Below, in pieces: positions 37,579 through 45,946 of a DNA stretch of 64,000 nt. The first letter of the stretch is position 1; each line of letters starts with the position of its first letter. The notes beneath the pieces were generated by a model. That model was not told where the DNA came from, made no database searches, and worked only from the letters and a program-made list of their open reading frames with translations. Made by a program: the position numbers and the translations under genes. Source of the stretch: Rhodococcoides corynebacterioides NBRC 14404 (lineage in GTDB: Bacteria > Actinomycetota > Actinomycetes > Mycobacteriales > Mycobacteriaceae). The stretch covers positions 62,001 through 126,000 of the forward strand of contig NZ_BCWV01000005.1 in NCBI RefSeq assembly GCF_001894765.1, in the 5' to 3' direction.

Positions 37579-37618
37579 CTGCCTACGTGGCCGGGTAGCT
37601 GCCTACGTGGCCAGGTAG
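37579..37618. repeat. 20-bp direct duplication at the DUF3237 gene end
   Basis: Two adjacent 20-bp copies (CTGCCTACGTGGCCGGGTAG and the same with one base changed). The second copy covers the last codons and stop of the DUF3237 gene. The first lies just beyond it, so the 3' end was duplicated. Confidence 0.85.
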
Positions 37619-38097
37619 GCGTCGAACACCGTGTCGGAGCCGTGCCGTGCACCGGAGGTGACCACGAGAGCGCGGTTCAGATATCCCAGGGTGCGTGACG
37701 CCGTCGACACGTCGAGGGTCCCGCGAAAGTAGTAGGTGGCCGAGTCCACCTCGTCGCCGCGATCGAGAGCGCCGATCACCTCGGCGGTGCCGAAGAGGAA
37801 CCCCCGCAGCGTCAGGCGCATCACCTCGCTGCCCTCCTCGGCCGCGGCGACGAGATCGATGGCGTAGGAACTCGAGCCGTCCGCTCGCACGAGGCGGGAC
37901 TCGGTACCGACGGGCTGTACCACCGCATCGATGCCGGGTCCCGTCAGCAGCCCGCCGGACACGGCGGCCACCGTGTGCGCACCGGACGGTGTCTCACCCA
38001 CGGACACCGGATCCGCGGTGCGGATCACGAGGCGGAACAGCGGTTCGAGGGTGGGGGAGACGGGATCGAGCGGCGAGGGGGCGTCGGCTGTGGTCAC
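37603..38097 (-). CDS. DUF3237 family protein
   Basis: A 164-residue soluble protein of the DUF3237 family: LEPLFRLVIRTADPVSVGETPSGAH opens the barrel, RADGSSSYAIDLVAAAEEG lies in the middle and YYFRGTLDVSTASRTLGYLNRALVV ends it. The family forms small beta-barrels and has no established function. The GTG start overlaps the stop of the photolyase-like gene by 4 bp (GTGA), so the two proteins are made from one message under the LexA boxes at 39.4 kb. A role in handling a damage product or cofactor of that flavoprotein is possible, but only by context. Confidence 0.82.
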   Translation of the reverse strand: MTTADAPSPLDPVSPTLEPLFRLVIRTADPVSVGETPSGAHTVAAVSGGLLTGPGIDAVVQPVGTESRLVRADGSSSYAIDLVAAAEEGSEVMRLTLRGFLFGTAEVIGALDRGDEVDSATYYFRGTLDVSTASRTLGYLNRALVVTSGARHGSDTVFDAYLAT

Positions 38098-39353
38098 GCG
38101 CCCGACGCTAGCGGACCTCGATGGCTGCGGCGCCACGCGCTGAAGGAACGCACCGACTCGGTGCTCGGCCGGACGAGCCAGGGCCAGGGATGGACCTCGA
38201 CGGGCGCGAGCGTCGCGGCACGTCGCGCGAATCCGGGCACCGGCGCGTGCGTGACGGCCAGGGACCGCCCGGCCAGTTCGTCGGTCACCGCGCCGCGCCG
38301 CACCTCCAGCGGGCGGGTGTCGCCCAGTTCGCCCAGCGTCTCGGCGAGGAACACCAGCCGCTTACCGGACAGGCGCAGCCGACGGAGCAGCGGTTCGTCG
38401 AAGACGAACACCGCCGGACGGGCGTCGTCCGCGGCGAGCGCGGGGTCCTGCTCACCCAACGATTCCGCGGTGAGCCACACCTGCTCGGCGGAGCCCCCGT
38501 CCACCTCGGCCGGACCGGCCGGCACCGGACCCGACCCGAGATCGGGCCCGTCGACGCGCGGACCGGCGTCGGCGTCGGGCCAGTCCTCCACGGGGCAGGC
38601 GGCGTTCAGGGCGCAGTCCCGACACAGCGACGGGGCCCGTTTGCGCACCTGCCAGCGACTGAACCCGTAGACCTTGCCGCCGCCGGTGCCCACCGTCCAC
38701 TGCCAGCCCAACCGGTTGGCGGCGCGGGATCCGTCGAGCAGGTGCGAGAACATGCGGTCCTCGCCGTCACGCCAGTCCGCACCCGCTCGCACGGCCCACT
38801 GCGACGCCAACCACATGCGGGTCTGATTGACCAGCCACCCGTCGTCGTGCAGCTCGCGCACGGTCTCGTCCATGCAGCGCATCTCGGTCGGCCAGGGATC
38901 GTCCGCCCACACGTCCGTCGGCCGACGCGGCGGGCGGGGTTGCTCGCGAACCAGCGTCGAGCCCAGCGTGGTGCCCACTCGGGCGTAGAGATGCCGGGCG
39001 AATTCCTGCCACAGCAGCTCGTCCCGGTACTTGCCGCGATCGCGCGCCGGGGCGTCCGCGACGGCGTCCCACACCTCCCGCAGGGAGAGCAGTCCGTGCC
39101 GGATGTAGGGCGACAGACGGCTCGCACCGCGACGGGCCCGCGGGAGCACGGTGCTCCGATCGCGGGCGTAGCCGGTGACATCGAGCAGCGCGAGGGCGGA
39201 GTCCGCCGCGCTCTGCCCGCCACGGGCGACCCCCGCCGCGATGTCGGACGGATCCTCGAGGGCGAGGTCGCCGAGGTGCTCGGCCACCCACCGGACGACA
39301 TCGGCGGGCTCCGCACCGGCAGCGAGGCTCGGTGGGGTGGGAAGGCGCGTCAT
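38094..39353 (-). CDS. Photolyase/cryptochrome-like flavoprotein with reversed domain order
   Basis: A 419-residue protein. Residues ~75-240 match the FAD-binding helical domain of photolyases: SRLSPYIRHGLLSLREVW, YRDELLWQEFARHLY, PTEMRCMDETVRELHDDGW, LVNQTRMWLASQW and HLLDGSRAANRLGWQWTVG. Three cysteines follow (244, 247 and 253, C-x2-C-x5-C). Residues ~290-395 resemble the alpha/beta domain that normally comes first: VWLTAESLGEQDPAL, AVFVFDEPLLRRL and GKRLVFLAETLGEL. So the order is FAD domain then alpha/beta domain, opposite to known photolyases. It probably binds FAD and may act on UV-damaged DNA or sense light. The ATG at 39353 has a TACTGT box 6 bp upstream, so the mRNA may be almost leaderless. 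It is coupled to the DUF3237 gene. Confidence 0.82.
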   Translation of the reverse strand: MTRLPTPPSLAAGAEPADVVRWVAEHLGDLALEDPSDIAAGVARGGQSAADSALALLDVTGYARDRSTVLPRARRGASRLSPYIRHGLLSLREVWDAVADAPARDRGKYRDELLWQEFARHLYARVGTTLGSTLVREQPRPPRRPTDVWADDPWPTEMRCMDETVRELHDDGWLVNQTRMWLASQWAVRAGADWRDGEDRMFSHLLDGSRAANRLGWQWTVGTGGGKVYGFSRWQVRKRAPSLCRDCALNAACPVEDWPDADAGPRVDGPDLGSGPVPAGPAEVDGGSAEQVWLTAESLGEQDPALAADDARPAVFVFDEPLLRRLRLSGKRLVFLAETLGELGDTRPLEVRRGAVTDELAGRSLAVTHAPVPGFARRAATLAPVEVHPWPWLVRPSTESVRSFSAWRRSHRGPLASGA

Positions 39354-39386
39354 GACTCGACAGTACGGGTCGGCCGACGACGGCGA

Positions 39387-39402
39387 ACGAACATCTGTTC
39401 GA
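39387..39402. promoter_or_regulatory. LexA (SOS) box 1 between the photolyase-like and radical SAM genes
   Basis: ACGAACATCTGTTCGA matches the consensus TCGAAC-N4-GTTCGA at 11 of 12 positions. It is 34 bp upstream of the photolyase-like start and 61 bp upstream of the radical SAM start. It overlaps TTCGAC (39398-39403), a possible -35 box for the radical SAM gene. Confidence 0.82.
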
Positions 39403-39433
39403 CGTCGTCGGGGGATGCGAGGTAGGGTTCGCT

Positions 39434-39449
39434 TCGACCATATGTTCGG
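39434..39449. promoter_or_regulatory. LexA (SOS) box 2, before the radical SAM gene
   Basis: TCGACCATATGTTCGG matches the SOS consensus at 10 of 12 positions. It lies just after a TAGGGT (-10-like, 39423-39428) and 14 bp before the ATG at 39464, a position suited to repression of the radical SAM gene. Confidence 0.65.
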
Positions 39450-39463
39450 ACGGGAGGGCTCGG

Positions 39464-40495
39464 ATGCGGTGGGACGCGCAGACGCTCGACGCCCCCGACG
39501 GTGCACTGCCGGGGCTGGAGCGCTCCGGCCTGGTGCGCGCGGGCCTGATCCGCACCGTGCGCACCCCGCAGTTCGAGGGCATGACCTTCCACGAGGTGCT
39601 GTGCAAGAGCGCCCTGAACCGGGTGCCGGAGCAGTCCCGGTTGCCATACTCGTGGACCGTCAACCCGTTCCGCGGATGCACGCACGCCTGCGCCTACTGC
39701 TTCGCTCGGCCCACGCACGAATACCTCGAACTGAACGCGGGACGGGACTTCGACTCGCAGATCGTGGTGAAGACCAACGTGGTCACCGTGCTGCGCCGCG
39801 AACTCGCGCGAGCGTCCTGGAAGCGCGAACCGGTGGCGCTGGGCACGAACACCGACCCCTATCAGCGCGCCGAGGGTCGGTACGAGCTGATGCCCGGCAT
39901 CGTGCGCGCCCTCACCGAGTCCGGCACACCGTTCTCGATCCTCACCAAGGGCACGATGCTGCGGCGGGACCTGCCTCTGCTGGCCCTCGCCGCGCAACAG
40001 GTCGACGTCCGGGTCAGCGTGAGTCTGGCCGTCCGAGACCCGGATCTGCAGTCGTCGCTCGAGCCGGGCACGCCGTCCCCCCGAGCGCGTCTGGATCTGG
40101 TGCGGGCCATCACCGAGGCGGGGCTCGGGTGCCACGTGCTCATCGCCCCCGTCGTGCCGTTCCTCACGGACAGTCCCGCGCACCTCGACGCGCTCATGGC
40201 GGACCTGCGCGACGCCGGCGCGACCGGCGCGACGGTGATGCCGCTGTACCTGCGGTCGAGCACGCGCGAGGTGTTCCTGGCCTGGTTGGGGGAGAACCAC
40301 CCCGCCCTGCTGCGGCGGTACCGGACGCTCTACGGGCGCGGCGCCTATGTCAGCGACGAGTACACGACATGGCTCCGCGGCAAGGTCGAGCCGTTACGCC
40401 GCAAGCATCACCTGACCGGGGTCGATCCACTGGCGGCCCGGCCGAGGCCGGCTCCGCGCCGGGCGGCCGACACACCGCAACCCACCTTGTTCTGA
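39464..40495 (+). CDS. SplB-like radical SAM protein (Rv2578c family)
   Basis: A 343-residue radical SAM enzyme. The cluster motif CTHACAYC (Cys 72, 76, 79) sits in NPFRGCTHACAYCFARPTHE, followed by VVKTNVVTVLRREL and ALGTNTDPYQRAEGR, blocks shared with spore-photoproduct-lyase-related proteins (COG1533). Many relatives carry an intein; this one is uninterrupted. The ribosome-binding site GGGAGG is 6 bp upstream of the ATG. Rv2578c is, as I recall, a LexA-regulated gene, and the two SOS boxes here agree. The reaction is not known; repair of a DNA or nucleotide lesion is the natural hypothesis. Its neighbour is a photolyase-like flavoprotein in divergent orientation. Confidence 0.9.
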   Translation: MRWDAQTLDAPDGALPGLERSGLVRAGLIRTVRTPQFEGMTFHEVLCKSALNRVPEQSRLPYSWTVNPFRGCTHACAYCFARPTHEYLELNAGRDFDSQIVVKTNVVTVLRRELARASWKREPVALGTNTDPYQRAEGRYELMPGIVRALTESGTPFSILTKGTMLRRDLPLLALAAQQVDVRVSVSLAVRDPDLQSSLEPGTPSPRARLDLVRAITEAGLGCHVLIAPVVPFLTDSPAHLDALMADLRDAGATGATVMPLYLRSSTREVFLAWLGENHPALLRRYRTLYGRGAYVSDEYTTWLRGKVEPLRRKHHLTGVDPLAARPRPAPRRAADTPQPTLF

Positions 40496-40519
40496 CCGGT
40501 GGCGCCGCGCGGTCGGGCG

Positions 40520-41356
40520 TCAGAAGTCGGGCGTCAGACCGAGGTGTTCGAGGTACCGCCGGGCGGAGCGCACCACGGCGCCGCGACCGTCGGACTCGAC
40601 CACCTTGCCCCACCAGGCGCCGTGGACGGTCTCGAACTCGAGGTCCCGCAACAGGCGGACGGTGCGGCGCACCGTGTCGGGATGCTCGGGAATCAGGTTG
40701 GGGTAGCTGTACATGAACGACACCCACCGCCGGTCCGCGACCACCTGCACGATGTCGCCGGAGCAGAGATCCCCACGTCCGTCCGGGCCCGGCCAGTGCA
40801 GGACGGTGCCGCCCGCGAAGTGCACCCGCGTGTTGATCAGCGTGCGGCCCGGCAGGATCTCGAGGGTGTCCCCGTCCCAGGTCCGGACGGATCCGCGGCG
40901 AGGGATCCACTGCCGGTCGCCGGCGTGGACGTAGATCGGAGCGCCGTCGAAAGCGTCGCTCCACTCCACCATGGCGCTGTAGTAGTGCGGGTGGGACAGG
41001 GCGATCGCGGCGACGCCGCCCAGCTCGGTCACGCGGGCGACCGCGGCATCGTCGATGCTGGACACGCTGTCCCACAACACGTTTCCGCCCTCGCCGGGGA
41101 CGAGGAGGGCGCGCTGGCCGATGGCGAAGCCGGGCTCGCTGCCGATGCCGGTGAGGCCGGTGGTCTCCTGTCGCACCACCGTGCGGTGCTCGGCGGAGAT
41201 CTCGGCGACGGTGGTCCACCGCTGTCCGCCCGCACCCACGTACTGCCGATCGTCGGTGCAGATCGGGCAGACCTCCGGGTCCACCTCGTCGTACTGGACC
41301 CCGCACGTGACGCAGACGGGCAGGCCCTCGCGGGTGGAGTCGCCCGGCGGCGTCAT
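40520..41356 (-). CDS. MBL-fold hydrolase with N-terminal zinc ribbon
   Basis: A 278-residue protein. Residues ~15-35 contain CVTCGVQYDEVDPEVCPIC, a rubredoxin-like double CxxC zinc ribbon. The rest is a metallo-beta-lactamase fold, with the first metal motif degenerate (ALSHPHYYSAMVEW, His-x-His but no following Asp-His), then HAGDRQW, CSGDIVQVV and a late EHPDTVRRTV. The changed motif suggests a different metal site or non-classical chemistry. The ATG at 41356 overlaps the stop of the upstream metallopeptidase gene (ATGA). No substrate can be inferred. Confidence 0.82.
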   Translation of the reverse strand: MTPPGDSTREGLPVCVTCGVQYDEVDPEVCPICTDDRQYVGAGGQRWTTVAEISAEHRTVVRQETTGLTGIGSEPGFAIGQRALLVPGEGGNVLWDSVSSIDDAAVARVTELGGVAAIALSHPHYYSAMVEWSDAFDGAPIYVHAGDRQWIPRRGSVRTWDGDTLEILPGRTLINTRVHFAGGTVLHWPGPDGRGDLCSGDIVQVVADRRWVSFMYSYPNLIPEHPDTVRRTVRLLRDLEFETVHGAWWGKVVESDGRGAVVRSARRYLEHLGLTPDF

Positions 41357-42273
41357 CGGATGGACGACGGGTCGTCGAGGTCTCGTGCGGAGTAGGTGTC
41401 GCACGCGGCGACCTGCCCGGTGCGGTAGCCGGCGGTGAACCACGCCTGCCGCTGCGCGGACGAGCCGTGCGTCCATCCCTCGGGGTTGACCCGGCCCGAC
41501 GACGCCTGCTGGATCCGGTCGTCGCCCACCGACGACGCGGCGGACAGCGCATCCGCGACGTCGCGATCGGTGAGCGGCTCGAGCAGCGGTTCCGAGCCGC
41601 CCGGTGCGGGCTCGTCGTCCGCGCGGTTGGCCCACACACCGGCGTAGCAGTCCGCCTGCAACTCCGTACGGACGGCGCCCGACTCGGCACCGGCGGGATC
41701 CGCCTGAGCGCGGCCGATGTCGCCGAGCTGGTTCTGGATGTGGTGTCCGAACTCGTGCGCGACCACGTACTCCTGCGCCAGGGGACCGCCGCTCGAGCCG
41801 AACCGGTCGACGAGCACCTGGAAGAAGTCGGTGTCGAAGTACGCCGTGGAGTCCGCCGGACAATAGAACGGACCCACCTCCGAGGTGGCGTTCCCGCAGC
41901 CGGTGGAGACGGACCCACGGAAGATCTGCACCTCGGGCTGCACGTAGGCGACGCCGGTCTGTGCGGCGAGCTGGGCGTCCCACACCTGGTCGAGACTCTG
42001 CACGGTGGCCGTGACGCGGCAGTCGACGTTCGCGTTGGCGTCGGCACCGGTCTCGCAGTTCTCGATCGCTCCGGCCGCTCCGGCGTCCTGCGTCGTGCCG
42101 GCGTCGCCCCCGAGTCCACCGAGGACCTGCGACGGGTCACCGCCGAGCAGCAGCGCGATCACCACGACGACGATGCCGCCGAGCCCGCCGCCCACGGCGA
42201 TGCCCTTGCCGCGACCGCCGGAGGACCGCTGGACACGGGAGGAATCGATCCGCGCATCGGGGTCGAAGGTCAT
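41353..42273 (-). CDS. YpfJ-like neutral zinc metallopeptidase
   Basis: A 306-residue membrane-anchored protease. A short cytoplasmic N-terminus, one Gly/Val-rich membrane helix (~28-45), then an extracellular domain with two Cys early (NCETGADANANVDC) and the zincin motif VVAHEFGHHIQ (~170), then ELQADCYAGVWA with the third zinc ligand Glu. FYCPADSTAYFD is also family-typical. It corresponds in position to Rv2575. The function of this family is not known. The gene is coupled to the MBL gene and divergent from aspS. Confidence 0.9.
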   Translation of the reverse strand: MTFDPDARIDSSRVQRSSGGRGKGIAVGGGLGGIVVVVIALLLGGDPSQVLGGLGGDAGTTQDAGAAGAIENCETGADANANVDCRVTATVQSLDQVWDAQLAAQTGVAYVQPEVQIFRGSVSTGCGNATSEVGPFYCPADSTAYFDTDFFQVLVDRFGSSGGPLAQEYVVAHEFGHHIQNQLGDIGRAQADPAGAESGAVRTELQADCYAGVWANRADDEPAPGGSEPLLEPLTDRDVADALSAASSVGDDRIQQASSGRVNPEGWTHGSSAQRQAWFTAGYRTGQVAACDTYSARDLDDPSSIR

Positions 42274-42433
42274 CGGTCACCACTTTCTCGAGGCGTGTGC
42301 GAGTCACAGCTTCGCACGTGACCTCCACCGACACGGTGCCGTTTCCCGCGGCGCCGTTTCTCCCGGCGTCGAGGTCACCGCGCGTGGTCCGTAGGATCGT
42401 CCCCTGTTCCCGTTCATCCCCGGAAGGACTCCA

Positions 42434-44224
42434 GTGCTGCGCACGCACCTCGCCGGCTCGCTTCGAGCCGAGCATGCGGACCGACAGGTCACACTCACCG
42501 GATGGGTCGCGCGTCGCCGCGACCACGGCGGGGTGATCTTCATCGATCTCCGCGACGCGTCGGGTGTGGTGCAGGCCGTGTTCCGCGACGGCCCCGCGGC
42601 CGAGCAGTCGCATCGCCTGCGCGCCGAGTTCTGCGTCCGCATCACCGGCACCGTCGAGATCCGCCCCGAGGGCAACCAGAACTACGAGATTCCCACCGGC
42701 GCCGTCGAGGTGAACGTCACCGAGCTCGAGGTGCTCGGCGAGAGTGCGCCGCTGCCGTTCCAGCTCGACGAGAACCCGGGCGAGGAGGCGCGTCTGAGGT
42801 ACCGCTACCTCGACCTGCGCCGAGAGGGGCCGGGCAAGGCCATCCGGTTGCGCTCGAAGGTCAACGCCGCCGCCCGGGAGGTGCTGGCGCACCACAGCTT
42901 CGTCGAGGTCGAGACGCCGACGCTCACGCGGTCCACGCCCGAGGGTGCCCGTGACTTCCTGGTCCCCGCCCGCCTGCAGCCGGGCAGCTTCTACGCGTTG
43001 CCGCAGAGCCCGCAGCTGTTCAAGCAACTGTTGATGGTCGGTGGCATCGAGCGGTACTACCAGATCGCGCGCTGCTACCGCGACGAGGACTTCCGTGCCG
43101 ACCGGCAGCCGGAGTTCACCCAGCTCGACGTCGAGATGTCGTTCGTCACCCAGGACGACGTGATCCTCCTGGCCGAGGAGATCCTCACCGCGCTGTGGAA
43201 CCTGGTGGGTCACGAGATCGACGGTCCGATTCCGCGCATGACCTACCACGAGGCGATGCGCCGCTTCGGCTCCGACAAGCCCGACCTGCGATTCGGGGTC
43301 GAGCTCGTGGAATGCACGGAGTACTTCGCCGACACGCCGTTCCGGGTGTTCCAGGCGCCCTACGTCGGGGCGGTGGTCATGCCCGGCGGCGCCGCGCAGC
43401 CGCGTCGGCAGCTCGACGCGTGGCAGGAGTGGGCCAAGCAGCGCGGCGCGAAGGGACTGGCGTACGTCCTGATCCAGGAGGACGGCACCCTGGGTGGACC
43501 CGTCGCCAAGAACCTGTCCGACGCCGAACGCGATGGGCTGGCCGCGCACGTCGGCGCGCAACCGGGCGACTGCGTGTTCTTCGCCGCCGGTCCCGCCAAG
43601 GCGCAGCGAGCCCTGCTCGGCGCGGCGCGCGGCGAGATCGCCCGCAAGCAGGGCCTGATCGACGAGAACGACTGGGCATTCGTCTGGATCGTCGACGCGC
43701 CGCTGTTCGAGCCGACGTCCGAGGCCACCGCCAGCGGCGACGTCGCCGTCGGGTCCGGGTCCTGGACCGCCGTGCACCACGCGTTCACCTCGCCGAAGCC
43801 GGAGTCGATCGACACCTTCGACACCGACCCGGGGTCCGCCCTGGCCTACGCCTACGACATCGTCTGCAACGGCAACGAGATCGGTGGCGGCTCCATCCGT
43901 ATCCACCGCAAGGACGTCCAGGAACGCGTGTTCGCGATGATGGGCATCGATGCGGAGCAGGCGCAGGAGAAGTTCGGGTTCCTGCTCGACGCGTTCGCCT
44001 TCGGAGCGCCCCCGCACGGCGGCATCGCCTTCGGCTGGGACCGCATCACCGCGCTGCTCGCCGGGGTCGACTCCATTCGCGAGGTCATCGCCTTCCCGAA
44101 GTCCGGCGGCGGCGTCGATCCGCTCACCGACGCTCCGGCGCCGATCACCGCGCAGCAGCGCACGGAATCCGGCATCGATGCGAAGCCCGTCGTTCGCGGC
44201 GAGAAGGGCACCGCCGCCACGTAG
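42434..44224 (+). CDS. aspS: Aspartate--tRNA(Asp/Asn) ligase
   Basis: A 596-residue bacterial-type AspRS. The OB-fold anticodon domain ([32 protein letters not shown]) comes first, then motif 1 ([20 protein letters not shown]), the flipping loop, motif 2 ([19 protein letters not shown]), the GAD insertion domain and motif 3 ([14 protein letters not shown]). Actinobacteria often use a non-discriminating enzyme with GatCAB, which cannot be decided here. GTG at 42434 has GGAAGGA 5 bp upstream. TAGGAT at 42392-42397 may be its -10 box. Confidence 0.96.
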   Translation: MLRTHLAGSLRAEHADRQVTLTGWVARRRDHGGVIFIDLRDASGVVQAVFRDGPAAEQSHRLRAEFCVRITGTVEIRPEGNQNYEIPTGAVEVNVTELEVLGESAPLPFQLDENPGEEARLRYRYLDLRREGPGKAIRLRSKVNAAAREVLAHHSFVEVETPTLTRSTPEGARDFLVPARLQPGSFYALPQSPQLFKQLLMVGGIERYYQIARCYRDEDFRADRQPEFTQLDVEMSFVTQDDVILLAEEILTALWNLVGHEIDGPIPRMTYHEAMRRFGSDKPDLRFGVELVECTEYFADTPFRVFQAPYVGAVVMPGGAAQPRRQLDAWQEWAKQRGAKGLAYVLIQEDGTLGGPVAKNLSDAERDGLAAHVGAQPGDCVFFAAGPAKAQRALLGAARGEIARKQGLIDENDWAFVWIVDAPLFEPTSEATASGDVAVGSGSWTAVHHAFTSPKPESIDTFDTDPGSALAYAYDIVCNGNEIGGGSIRIHRKDVQERVFAMMGIDAEQAQEKFGFLLDAFAFGAPPHGGIAFGWDRITALLAGVDSIREVIAFPKSGGGVDPLTDAPAPITAQQRTESGIDAKPVVRGEKGTAAT

Positions 44225-44232
44225 GGTGCGGC

Positions 44233-45153
44233 ATGCAGAACCTCCGGGTGACCAGTCCCGCCGACCGCACTCCGGACGTGCTCCGGACGCTCGACGACAC
44301 CGCGGGCGTGGCGACCGTCTCGGTGATGCGCGGCGCGTCCGTCACGCCCGCCGGCGACGTCGTCGACGTCCTGCTCGCCCGCGAATGCACCGACGGGGTG
44401 ATCGCCGCACTGCGTCGACTCGGCCTCACCCACGATGGTGCCATCTCGTTGACCTCGGCCGAGACGGTGCTGGCCGACGCGGCCCGGGAGGCCGAGAGAC
44501 GAGCTCCCGGCGAACCCGACGACGCGATCGTCTGGGACGAGTTGATCGCCCGCACTCGTGAGGAATCGAGTCTCAACGCCACCTTCCTGGCGTTCCTCAC
44601 CATCGCGTGTCTGCTGTCGGCGATCGGGGTGGTTCTCGACTCCCCGGTCACCATCGTCGGCGCGGTCGTCGTCGGCCCGGAGTTCGGCCCGCTGGCCGCC
44701 CTCGCCGTCGGGCTGGTGCGCCGGCGAGGGTCCATGATTCGGCGGTCGCTTCTCGCCCTGACGGTGGGCTTCCCGGTGGCCATGGTGGTGACCGCTCTGG
44801 GTGCGCTGGCCGCGGAGGCCGTCGGGTGGGTGCGTTCGGAGTCGATCGACGACCTCGAGCAGGTCGACTTCATCTATCAGGTGGGGCCGTTCTCGCTGGT
44901 GGTCGCGCTGCTGGCGGGCGCGGCAGGAATGCTCGCCCTCGTCTCGTCGAAGTCCGCCGCCCTGGTGGGTGTCTTCATCTCGGTGACCACCGTCCCGGCG
45001 GCGGGATTCGCGGTCGTGGCGGCGACGGTGGGGTCGTGGCGCATCGCCATGCTCTCGGCGGGGCAGCTCGGCATCAACCTGGTGGGCATCGTGGTGGCGG
45101 CGTCGCTCGTGTTGTTGCTCCATCGACGATCTCGTCGACTGCGAGTCAATTAA
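44233..45153 (+). CDS. DUF389 membrane protein
   Basis: A 306-residue membrane protein. Residues 1-~100 form a soluble ferredoxin-like domain (VTSPADRTPDVLRTLDDTAGVA). Then about seven hydrophobic helices follow, starting with ESSLNATFLAFLTIACLLSAIG, with the DUF389 signature VTIVGAVVVGPEFGPLAALA. The family has no proven function. It begins 8 bp after aspS and matches Rv2571c. It is followed by the acyltransferase gene at a 9-bp distance, so aspS, DUF389 and the acyltransferase may be one operon. Confidence 0.9.
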   Translation: MQNLRVTSPADRTPDVLRTLDDTAGVATVSVMRGASVTPAGDVVDVLLARECTDGVIAALRRLGLTHDGAISLTSAETVLADAAREAERRAPGEPDDAIVWDELIARTREESSLNATFLAFLTIACLLSAIGVVLDSPVTIVGAVVVGPEFGPLAALAVGLVRRRGSMIRRSLLALTVGFPVAMVVTALGALAAEAVGWVRSESIDDLEQVDFIYQVGPFSLVVALLAGAAGMLALVSSKSAALVGVFISVTTVPAAGFAVVAATVGSWRIAMLSAGQLGINLVGIVVAASLVLLLHRRSRRLRVN

Positions 45154-45162
45154 CATGCGGGC

Positions 45163-45921
45163 ATGGACGCCGTGCCGAAGCGCATTCTGGGGACCGCGGT
45201 CGCCGTGGCCCGCCTCTATCACCGGATGGAGACCGATCGACGTGCACCGCTTCCTGCCGGCCCGGTTCTCTTCGTCGCCAACCACGGGTTCGGCGGCGTG
45301 TTCGATCTCAACGTCCTCGCGTTCTACTCCGCCTACGAGCGCATCGGTGGTCGCCGCACGGTGACCGTCCTGACGCACCAGATCGCGTGGACCCTGAAGG
45401 TGGGACGGCTGGTCGAATCGTTCGACGCCACCCCGGCCAACCATCGCAACGCCGTGAACGCCTTGCGATCGGGCAGCCACGTGTTGGTGTTCCCGGGCGG
45501 TGACATCGACGGCTTCAAGCGGTGGAGCGACCGCAACCGGGTGTTGTTCGAGGGTCGCACGGGTTACGCGCGGGTGGCCGTCGAGGCGGGGGTGCCCATC
45601 GTTCCGGTGGTGACCGCCGGGGCCGGGGAGTCGCTCGTCGTGCTCGCGGAGGGCAGGCGTCTGGCCCGGTGGACGCGCGCGGACAAGGTGCTCCGAGTCA
45701 AGACCCTCGCCACCTCGGTGTCGATTCCGTGGGGACTGAACGTGGGGCTCGTCGGTCTGCTGCCGTACCTCCCCTTGCCGTCGAAGATCTCCACGACCGT
45801 GTTGCCACCGATGGAGCCGGCCGACGGCGAATCCGTCGAGGCGTTCGCCGCCCGCGTCCACCGTGCCATGGACGACGAACTGCAGGCGATGACGACGGAG
45901 AGGACCCCGATCGTGGGTTGA
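45163..45921 (+). CDS. PlsC/DGAT-like acyltransferase
   Basis: A 252-residue membrane-associated acyltransferase. The acceptor-site motif is VANHGFGGVFDLNVL, a variant in which His and Asp are six residues apart rather than four. The glycerol-phosphate block is VLVFPGGDIDGFKRW, and VPIVPVVTAGAGESLVV follows. Proteins of this branch acylate glycerol derivatives or related alcohols in lipid synthesis. The substrate is unknown. It is nine bases after the DUF389 gene and 25 bp before the CP-ATP-grasp gene, so it might belong to the same transcription unit. Confidence 0.85.
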   Translation: MDAVPKRILGTAVAVARLYHRMETDRRAPLPAGPVLFVANHGFGGVFDLNVLAFYSAYERIGGRRTVTVLTHQIAWTLKVGRLVESFDATPANHRNAVNALRSGSHVLVFPGGDIDGFKRWSDRNRVLFEGRTGYARVAVEAGVPIVPVVTAGAGESLVVLAEGRRLARWTRADKVLRVKTLATSVSIPWGLNVGLVGLLPYLPLPSKISTTVLPPMEPADGESVEAFAARVHRAMDDELQAMTTERTPIVG

Positions 45922-45946
45922 CCCACGCCCGGTAGGTTCCTCTGTC

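Noticed and set aside
39464-40495. Intein in the Rv2578c-family radical SAM gene
   Set aside because: Relatives often contain one, but this protein is 343 residues with the radical SAM core uninterrupted.
41353-41983. Extension of the MBL/zinc-ribbon protein to 487 residues
   Set aside because: The extra 209 residues lie antisense-like within the metallopeptidase gene in another frame and show no domain; the ATG at 41356 with ATGA overlap is better.
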